Position numbers and translations under genes: made by a program. A stretch of 11,887 bases of DNA from JBFXAN01 sp050184225 (GTDB lineage: Bacteria; Chloroflexota; Dehalococcoidia; CAUJGQ01): positions 1 to 11,887 of the forward strand of contig JBFXAN010000192.1 in NCBI GenBank assembly GCA_050184225.1. Reading direction: 5' to 3'. The notes beneath the pieces were generated by a model that was not told where the DNA came from, ran no database searches, and saw nothing but the letters and a program-made list of their open reading frames with translations. Positions 6,801 to 11,887 of the stretch are shown piece after piece (the first letter of the stretch is position 1; each line of letters opens with the position of its first letter).

Positions 6801-8003
6801 CTATGGTCCTGACTTCTCGGACGAGTGGCCGGGGAAGACGCGGCTTTCGGGGTCGATGACGGATTTGCAGTAGTTGGCGGCGATGGCGGCTTCGCCGAAA
6901 CCGGTGGCGTTCAGGTTGAGCTTGCCCCGGTAGCGGGTGACATCACCGGCCGCATAGACGCCGGGGATGTTGGTCGCCATCGTGGTGTCCACGGCGATGC
7001 CGCCGTCGACGATCTCCAGACCCCACTCGCGGATCGGACCGATGTTGGCGATGAAGCCGAGAGCGAGGATCATCGCGTCGACGTTGAGGCGGGACTCGTC
7101 GCCGGTGCGGTTGTCGTAGATCGTGACGGAGCGGAGCTGATTTCCCTCGGATTCGATGGCGCGGACCTCGTGGAAGGTGCGGACGGCGACGGTAGAGTCC
7201 AGCACCTTGCGCACCGTCTCTTCATGGGCGCGCCAGCGGTCGCGGCGATGAATCAGGGTGATGCTCTCGGCGATCGGCTCCAGGTGCAAGGCCCAGTCGA
7301 GGGCGCTGTCGCCGCCGCCGACGATGAGGATGCGCTTGCCGCGGAACTGCTCGGTGTTCTTGACGAAGTAGAAGACGCTGGTGCCAACGAGACCGTCGAG
7401 GTCGTCGATGCCGGGAAGCTTGCGCGGGGCGAAGGCGCCGACACCGGCGGCGATGATCACGGTCTTGGTGCGGTGCTCGCGCTTATCGGTGGTGAGGGTG
7501 AAGGCGCCGTCTTCGTCGCGGCGGAGCGTCTGGACGCGCTCGCCGAGACAGACGGTGGGGCCGAACTGAAGCCCCTGTTTGACGCAGCCGGCGATCAGGT
7601 CGCGGCCCAGGATCTGGGGGAACCCGCCGACATCGTAAATATGCTTCTCCGGATAGAGGGCGCTGACCTGTCCGCCGAGGTCGCCGAGGGAGTCGACGAT
7701 CTTGACGCTCATCTCGCGCATGCCGGCGTAGAACGCGGCGAAGAGACCGGTCGGTCCGGCGCCGATCACGGTGACGTCGTGGAGGTCATCGATCTCCATC
7801 GTAGCGAGGTGCATACCTTCCTTCGGCATCGCCTCGGGGCTGACCGGCTCGCGGTGTGTGTCGTGGTGGACGGTCGGCGCGGCGAGGGGGTCATCGGTGA
7901 CGGCGACGCGGGCCATACCGACGGACGTTTCCCACTCGCGCGGGTAGTTATCGGCGCTGATGCGCGGCGGTTCGTCCTGGTTGCGTTGGTGCTCGGTGTT
8001 CAT
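6801..8003 (-). CDS. Ferredoxin--NADP(+) reductase, thioredoxin-reductase-like type
   Basis: The enzyme moves electrons between NADPH and ferredoxin or flavodoxin using FAD (Chlorobium/YumC-type FNR). Numbered from the longest start (400 residues), the first FAD Rossmann motif is VIGAGPTGLFAAFYAG (79-94), followed by GDLGGQVSALYPEKHIYDVGG (about 107-127). The NAD(P) motif is IVGGGDSALDWAL (227-239), with HRRDRWRAHE (252-261) as the usual NADP 2'-phosphate site. AAGDVTRYRG (351-360) contacts FAD. The redox CxxC of true thioredoxin reductases is absent, which separates the two families. Family members have about 330-340 residues; here 68 hydrophilic residues precede METIDD-like M69, so the true start may be M64 (preceded by GAAGG) or M69. 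No strong Shine-Dalgarno sequence precedes 8003. It converges on the hydrolase gene and has no obvious co-transcribed partner. Confidence 0.93.
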   Translation of the reverse strand: MNTEHQRNQDEPPRISADNYPREWETSVGMARVAVTDDPLAAPTVHHDTHREPVSPEAMPKEGMHLATMEIDDLHDVTVIGAGPTGLFAAFYAGMREMSVKIVDSLGDLGGQVSALYPEKHIYDVGGFPQILGRDLIAGCVKQGLQFGPTVCLGERVQTLRRDEDGAFTLTTDKREHRTKTVIIAAGVGAFAPRKLPGIDDLDGLVGTSVFYFVKNTEQFRGKRILIVGGGDSALDWALHLEPIAESITLIHRRDRWRAHEETVRKVLDSTVAVRTFHEVRAIESEGNQLRSVTIYDNRTGDESRLNVDAMILALGFIANIGPIREWGLEIVDGGIAVDTTMATNIPGVYAAGDVTRYRGKLNLNATGFGEAAIAANYCKSVIDPESRVFPGHSSEKSGP

Positions 8004-8053
8004 AGATCCATTGTCGAGCGCGCGGCGGGCGGAAGGTAATACCTCGGACGTTG

Positions 8054-9523
8054 CTATTCGCCGTCGACGGGCACCAGTCGCACCTGCCAGTCCGGGCCGG
8101 CGGGTTCGACGCGGAAGATGGTATAGCCCTCTGATCTGAATTGCTCGAGGATGTGCGGCTCAGAGACGGCGAGGTAGACGATGTCGTTTTCGTCATCCCA
8201 GAGGGCACCGTTGTCCGAGAGCATGCTGACGGCGCCGAGGTCGCGATCGACGATCGTGTACCGAAACTGGTTCCAGTTGTTGACAGCGACAGCGGGAAAG
8301 GCGCCGAGGGTGAGGACGACGCTGTGGGGTGGGACATCGGCGGCGCCGATGCGCTCGGCGAAGGTGTGCCAGCGGCTGCGGGTGCGGAGGTCGTGCCAGA
8401 GGATGGCGTCCTTCCATGACGGGCGGACCTCGCGAGCGGCGATCGTCGGGCTGAAATTGTGGATGCTCTGGATGGTGAGGTCGATGACGCCGCTGAGGAG
8501 GGTGGCGGAGACGATGACAGGAAGCGCCCAGCGCGCCAGGATGCGGGCGACGAGGAGGAAGGCGAACGGATAGATGGGGATCAGGTAGCCGGCATCGACC
8601 GGCAGCCTCAGGAAGATCAGGGTGTAGATGACGATGGTGAGCACCCAGACGAGGACGTGCGGGTCGGTGCGGAGCAGTCGGGGCAGGGTGAGGAGGCGGC
8701 GCCAGGAGACGGCAAGGACGCCGATGGTGACGAGGGCGCCGACGACGCCGAGGGCGCGCTGGCCGACCATCTGGATGATGATGTCGGGTGAGGCGTTCGT
8801 GGGCGCGTAGTTCCAGAACCGGGCGCCATAGGTCCAGAGTACGGGTAGGTAACAGAGGAGTGTGACGGCGGCGGTGGCGATGGCGAAGATGCCGATGCGG
8901 GTCGCGACGCTGGTGAGGCGTGGGCGAGCATCTGGGCGATGTTGGAGGATGAGAAGCACGAGCAAGGGCAGGGCGAAGGCGAGGGCGGTGATGCGGAATC
9001 CGGCGGCGAGGCCAAGCAGCAGGCCGGCAGCGGCCGGACGGTCTTTGATGAGGGCGAGGTAGGCGGCGAGCATCGCCGTCAGTGCCCAGTGGTAGTCGAG
9101 GGTGGCGGTGCTGTTGACGAGGAGCCACGGGGTGAAGCCGTACGCGACCAGCAACCACCAGCGGCCGGGAACCTTGAGGGAGAGGATGATCCGATCGAAG
9201 AGGAGAAGGCCGGCAAAGGAGACGAGCGCGGTCGAGAGGTTGGTGAGGAAGGGGCCACCCCAGAGCAACAACGCCGTTGTCAGTTCGTGGAGCGGGTAGC
9301 CGGGCAGGCGCGACGGCAGGTACTCACCTTCGGACCAGAGATAGAGGCCAGAGAGGGCGACCCGGTAGGCGTCGGTGTCGGCGCCGAAGCCGGCGAAGAG
9401 GAACGGCAGGCGGACGGCGAAGAAGGTGATGCCGAGGATGAGCAACGCGTGCTGGGCAGCGAGCGCCGTGACGCGGGAGAACAGCCCGTGTGTCCGGCCA
9501 TGACGGACGGCAAGGTCAGACAT
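8054..9523 (-). CDS. Polytopic membrane protein, GT-C glycosyltransferase-like
   Basis: The 489-residue product has about ten hydrophobic segments, then a soluble C-terminal domain of about 120 residues. The order fits GT-C glycosyltransferases (ArnT/GT39-like), which use a polyprenyl-phosphate sugar at the outer membrane face: a first helix (about 25-45), then a loop with GADTDAYRVA (D49, D51) and SRLPGYPLHE (71-80), then tightly packed helices. The acidic loop after helix 1 and the R-x-PGYP segment are the main evidence. The exact donor and acceptor cannot be named. The ATG at 9523 is chosen because it falls 7 bases after the methyltransferase stop; the longer open frame extends into that gene. 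The Shine-Dalgarno sequence is weak, so translation is probably coupled. Last gene of the - strand group. Confidence 0.75.
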   Translation of the reverse strand: MSDLAVRHGRTHGLFSRVTALAAQHALLILGITFFAVRLPFLFAGFGADTDAYRVALSGLYLWSEGEYLPSRLPGYPLHELTTALLLWGGPFLTNLSTALVSFAGLLLFDRIILSLKVPGRWWLLVAYGFTPWLLVNSTATLDYHWALTAMLAAYLALIKDRPAAAGLLLGLAAGFRITALAFALPLLVLLILQHRPDARPRLTSVATRIGIFAIATAAVTLLCYLPVLWTYGARFWNYAPTNASPDIIIQMVGQRALGVVGALVTIGVLAVSWRRLLTLPRLLRTDPHVLVWVLTIVIYTLIFLRLPVDAGYLIPIYPFAFLLVARILARWALPVIVSATLLSGVIDLTIQSIHNFSPTIAAREVRPSWKDAILWHDLRTRSRWHTFAERIGAADVPPHSVVLTLGAFPAVAVNNWNQFRYTIVDRDLGAVSMLSDNGALWDDENDIVYLAVSEPHILEQFRSEGYTIFRVEPAGPDWQVRLVPVDGE

Positions 9524-9530
9524 GCTGCAC

Positions 9531-10388
9531 TCAGGGTTGGGCACGGCGCAGCGCCCAGAGTTGGGTGCTGGGGCCGGCGCCCACGAATGGCGCGAGGATT
9601 GTATCGGCGGCGTAGAGCGTCGCACCGAGCGGGGCGCCGGCGCCGGGGATGTGACCGGCGACGCGTTCGACGAAGCTCCACCAGAGATGCACGGCTCGGC
9701 GCGGGGCGCCGGCACGAGGTTCCGCCCAGGGGTGCATGAGGACGAAGACGGGCCGGCGGCGATCGAGCTCGAGCCCGACCGCCGACAAGGCTTCTCGGTA
9801 GCGGCCCGCCGTCCGGGAACGATGGTGTGGGAGGCGGATCTCGTTCGACTCCGGGAAGAGGTCGGTGATCAGGACGATGCCACCGGGGCGGAGCGATCGA
9901 GCGATCGAGGAGAGCGCCTGATCGAAGGCGGCTTCATCGATCAGGTGAAACAGCACATCGAACGCCGTCACCACGTCAAAGGCATGTGGTGGGAGGGCGA
10001 TCGGCCGGCCGATGTCACCAGAGAGGAACTGGTAGGCGGGAAATCGCCGGCGCAACCGCGTGACGGCAGGTGGGGCGATGTCGATGCCCGTCAACTCGCG
10101 AACACCGATCTTTGACCAGAGGTCGACGTAGAAGCCGTTGCCAGGCCCAAGTTCAAGCACGGTGGGCGGGCGGCGATTGAAGCGGTATGCGCGGGCGACC
10201 TGACGAAAGACGGCGGCGCGACGGCGGTAGAGCCAGGTGTTGAAGGACCGGCCGAGTCCCTGCCAGCCAACCGACTCCAGACCTTCGTCAACAGCGAGGC
10301 GTTTTGACCAGTACGTTGCCGGGTCGTACGCCGCTGCGCGTGTCACTGACCGGCCTGCGATTGGGTCGTGTTCGATGTCTTGAGGCAT
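9531..10388 (-). CDS. Class I SAM-dependent methyltransferase
   Basis: The 285-residue product has a Rossmann-fold methyltransferase core. Motif I is VLELGPGNGFYVDLW (about 77-91), the acidic residue ending strand 2 is in LTGIDIAPPAV (about 99-109), the adenine-contact motif is LSGDIG (about 122-127), and motif IV is FDVVTAFDVLFHL (about 137-149). SLRPGGIVLITDLFP is the usual post-core helix and strand. The methyl acceptor is unknown; a C-terminal extension rich in Trp, Arg and small residues follows the core. The ATG at 10388 overlaps the previous gene's TGA (TGATG), and no Shine-Dalgarno sequence is visible, so translation is coupled; a GTG one codon earlier is an alternative. Position between two membrane-protein genes suggests a lipid-linked or envelope substrate, as an inference only. 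Confidence 0.9.
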   Translation of the reverse strand: MPQDIEHDPIAGRSVTRAAAYDPATYWSKRLAVDEGLESVGWQGLGRSFNTWLYRRRAAVFRQVARAYRFNRRPPTVLELGPGNGFYVDLWSKIGVRELTGIDIAPPAVTRLRRRFPAYQFLSGDIGRPIALPPHAFDVVTAFDVLFHLIDEAAFDQALSSIARSLRPGGIVLITDLFPESNEIRLPHHRSRTAGRYREALSAVGLELDRRRPVFVLMHPWAEPRAGAPRRAVHLWWSFVERVAGHIPGAGAPLGATLYAADTILAPFVGAGPSTQLWALRRAQP

Positions 10389-10723
10389 CACGTCGTGCTG
10401 CCGTGCGGTGCCCGGTCCGGGCGCCCGGATACCGCTTCTTCGATCGGGTTCGGCGCGCCCTCGATGTGATCATCCCGCGGCGGACCGAGAATGGCGAGCG
10501 CGGCAACGGCACCGATCGCGATCCAGAGGATGGTCAAGAGCAAGGCGACGGTCCGCCACTGGTTGGCGCCGGTGAAGATGGCGTGATGCCACATGCTCCG
10601 CACGAGCTGGTCGGCGACCAGCGCGCCGAGGGCAGCGCCGAGCAGCGTCGCGTAGAGTGGCGCCAGGCGCGCGCCGAGCGGGCTTTGTGTGAATGATTGC
10701 CATCGTTTGAATACGGGGATCAC
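10388..10723 (-). CDS. Small two-helix membrane protein, unknown function
   Basis: The 111-residue product has a short basic N-terminus (MIPVFKRWQ), two hydrophobic spans (about 20-40, LAPLYATLLGAALGALVADQ, and about 58-80, TVALLLTILWIAIGAVAALAI), and a polar, Pro-rich tail of about 30 residues. No family is recognised. It starts at a GTG (10723) with GGAGG (complement of 10729-10733) 5 bases upstream, a sequence that belongs to the left arm of the neighbouring inverted repeat. Its stop overlaps the methyltransferase start, so the two are co-translated. It may be an accessory or anchoring subunit for the membrane protein encoded two genes downstream. Confidence 0.75.
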   Translation of the reverse strand: MIPVFKRWQSFTQSPLGARLAPLYATLLGAALGALVADQLVRSMWHHAIFTGANQWRTVALLLTILWIAIGAVAALAILGPPRDDHIEGAPNPIEEAVSGRPDRAPHGSTT

Positions 10724-10725
10724 GG

Positions 10726-10900
10726 ACCCCTCCCCCGGCCCCTCCCCCCGCTGATGCGCGGAGCGGGGTGCACTGGTTTGACGATGCTACCAGCGTCGCC
10801 TTCGTGAGCGTCTGACTGTGGGATCGCCTGTGTTGGCACCCCAGACCCGGTGAGGCACCCCTCTCCGCGCGGCAGCGGAGGGAGGGGCCGGGGGAGGGGT
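10726..10900. repeat. Imperfect inverted repeat, 46-base arms, same design as 1-153
   Basis: Bases 10726-10771 and 10855-10900 are reverse complements at 42 of 46 positions, around an 83-base spacer. Each arm again has its own hairpin (ccccgct with agcgggg in the left arm; ctccgc with gcggag in the right arm) and an outer C/G tail (cccctcccccggcccct). As in the element at 1-153, gtgcac marks one arm-spacer junction and agcatcgtc lies in the spacer (complement of 10780-10788). It fills the gap between the barrel-like gene and the two-helix gene and gives the latter its Shine-Dalgarno sequence. It may also weaken read-through between them. Confidence 0.85.
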
Positions 10901-10907
10901 TTCCTCG

Positions 10908-11636
10908 TTATTCCTCTTCTTCATCCTCTCCGGGTTCTTCGACGCGGGTGTTGCCGAACATGAAGGAGGGCATGCCGACGCCGCGTTCGGTGCGACGGTT
11001 CCGACGCGGTGGGAGTGATGCGACCTTCTCGCGAAGGCCGGCGGCCGCCGTGGCGGAGGAGAGGAGGAGGAGGACGTTGAGCTCGCGCAGCGCCTCCAGG
11101 TCGGCAGGCTCGATGTCGCCGGCGACCGGGAGCAGCAGCGGCTTGCGGGCGAAGGCGACGAAGCGACGCAGGTTGATCGAGCGGCGGATGGTGAGGCCGC
11201 CGTCGATCGGTGGGGCAAGCAGCGCCTCTAACGGCAGGGCGTCGAGGGCGCGCAGGTCGGTTTCGTTGGGCTCGCCGGGCACATCAAGGATGTAGCTGAT
11301 CTCTTCTTCCATGAGCGCGGAGGCGGCGGACTCTTCGGTCAGGACGACGAAGTCGACGCCGGCTTCGCGCAGGGCGGCGACACGCTCGCGGTTTCCCTTG
11401 GTGAGGCGGACGCCGACCGGGATCGATGACCTGGCGGCTTCGGCGATAGCGGCGTCGCCGGCGTCCTCATGGAGGAGGATCGCGTCGGCCTGGCCCGCTG
11501 TTTCGGCGGCGTCCTTGGCTCCAACCTCGGCGATCACGAGCATCGTCGGCTGGGATGCGGTCGCTGTGACGACCAGACCCACCGGGCGCGACTCGGCCCG
11601 CGCGGCCCGGCGCATTCGTTCAGATAGCTTGCTCAT
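10908..11636 (-). CDS. Unrecognised protein with TIM-barrel-like strand/helix pattern
   Basis: The 242-residue product is not assigned to a family. Short hydrophobic strands alternate with amphipathic helices: GLVVTA (about 20), TMLVIAEV (about 31), ADAILLH (about 50), IPVGVRL (about 72), DFVVLTEE (about 95), ISYILDVP (about 112), LEALLAPP (about 135), PLLLPVAG (about 165) and NVLLLLSS (about 186). That rhythm suggests a (beta/alpha)8 barrel, with helices such as RERVAALREAGVD resembling those of thiamine-phosphate-synthase or nitronate-monooxygenase-type barrels, but their catalytic signatures were not found. A basic segment (PPRRNRRTERG, about 209-219) precedes an acidic tail ending EEPGEDEEEE. 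No signal peptide or membrane span is seen. GGAG 8 bases upstream supports the ATG at 11636. It heads the - strand group, but the repeat element separates it from the next gene by 184 bases, so it may be its own transcript. Confidence 0.7.
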   Translation of the reverse strand: MSKLSERMRRAARAESRPVGLVVTATASQPTMLVIAEVGAKDAAETAGQADAILLHEDAGDAAIAEAARSSIPVGVRLTKGNRERVAALREAGVDFVVLTEESAASALMEEEISYILDVPGEPNETDLRALDALPLEALLAPPIDGGLTIRRSINLRRFVAFARKPLLLPVAGDIEPADLEALRELNVLLLLSSATAAAGLREKVASLPPRRNRRTERGVGMPSFMFGNTRVEEPGEDEEEE

Positions 11637-11721
11637 CGTAGTCTCCAGTTGAGGCGAATCAATCGTAAATGGACTGGATCAGATCGTACTACACGCGTGA
11701 CCATCCGCCGCCTTTAAGGTG

Positions 11722-11864
11722 AACCGCAAAGACGCGGAGGACGCAGAGGATTATTTGTCATGCTGAGGAGCGCAGCGACGAAGCATCTCGCGGTGCGTCT
11801 GTTTCAGGGCGAGATGCTTCGCTGCGCTCAGCAAGACAAATAGTCCTCTGCGTCCTCTGCGGTT
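11722..11864. repeat. Compound imperfect palindrome at right edge
   Basis: Bases 11722-11791 and 11809-11864 are imperfect reverse complements around a 17-base loop. Two repeat types are nested. The outer part (aaccgcaaagacgcggagga, with a cctctgcgtcctctgcggtt partner) resembles the 'CGCAAAGACGCAGAGG' repeat seen in many bacterial genomes. The inner part (tgtcatgctgag...gaagcatctcgc) resembles another dispersed repeat. The arms differ mainly by small insertions of 2-8 bases in the left arm. It lies about 85 bases upstream of the start of the barrel-like gene and contains no gene. Confidence 0.8.
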
Positions 11865-11887
11865 CGATTCGAACGCTCATGCGACCG

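Noticed and set aside
6825..8039. A 404-codon + strand open frame rich in Asp, Val, Gly and Ala
   Set aside because: It lies entirely opposite the ferredoxin-NADP reductase gene, whose motifs are unambiguous. The acidic, repetitive composition is what a high-GC gene gives on its complementary strand.
11855..11875. A tRNA-like T-arm (ggttcgattc)
   Set aside because: No acceptor stem, anticodon arm or D-arm can be drawn around it on either strand; it is the end of the repeat arm and flanking bases.

Overview
The window is high-GC (G/C-rich third codon positions, long antisense open frames) and fits an environmental, probably Chloroflexota/Thermomicrobia-like bacterium. That placement is an inference from three things: the gene mix (Uma2-family nuclease, UPF0175 antitoxin, BNR-repeat hydrolase, thioredoxin-reductase-like ferredoxin-NADP reductase), the G/C-rich codon use, and several dispersed-type palindromic repeats. 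No rRNA, tRNA, CRISPR array or intact mobile element was seen.

Layout. Bases 1-153 are a perfect inverted repeat with 37-base arms. Next comes a large + strand gene (183-3082) for a BNR/Asp-box beta-propeller protein (sialidase/VPS10-like), broken by a one-base deletion near 642-647. Bases 3083-3661 are a decayed zone: a nested hairpin, the N-terminal part of a UPF0175 antitoxin gene (- strand), and the N-terminal part of an IS5-type transposase with its own frameshift. The zone ends at the stop codon of a - strand APH-like phosphotransferase (3656-4735). A possible 34-residue membrane peptide and then a Uma2-family nuclease (4924-5487, - strand) lie upstream of it. The nuclease is divergent from a + strand serine beta-lactamase-like hydrolase (5591-6709). 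That hydrolase converges on a - strand ferredoxin-NADP reductase (6801-8003), and the space between the two is filled by a 25-bp-stem palindrome.

The right third is a - strand gene group read from right to left: an unrecognised protein with an alternating strand/helix, TIM-barrel-like pattern (10908-11636); a two-helix membrane protein (10388-10723); a class I SAM-dependent methyltransferase (9531-10388); and a polytopic GT-C-type membrane protein (8054-9523). The last three are tightly coupled (TGATG overlap, then a 7-base gap) and probably form one operon, perhaps for glycosylation or modification of a lipid or envelope component. A second inverted-repeat element, built like the one at 1-153, separates the first gene from the other three, and one of its arms supplies the Shine-Dalgarno sequence of the two-helix gene. 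A third compound palindrome lies at the right edge (11722-11864).

Nothing here clearly forms a new defence or biosynthetic system. The points most worth following are the paired-arm repeat family, the unrecognised barrel-like protein, and the methyltransferase/GT-C cassette.
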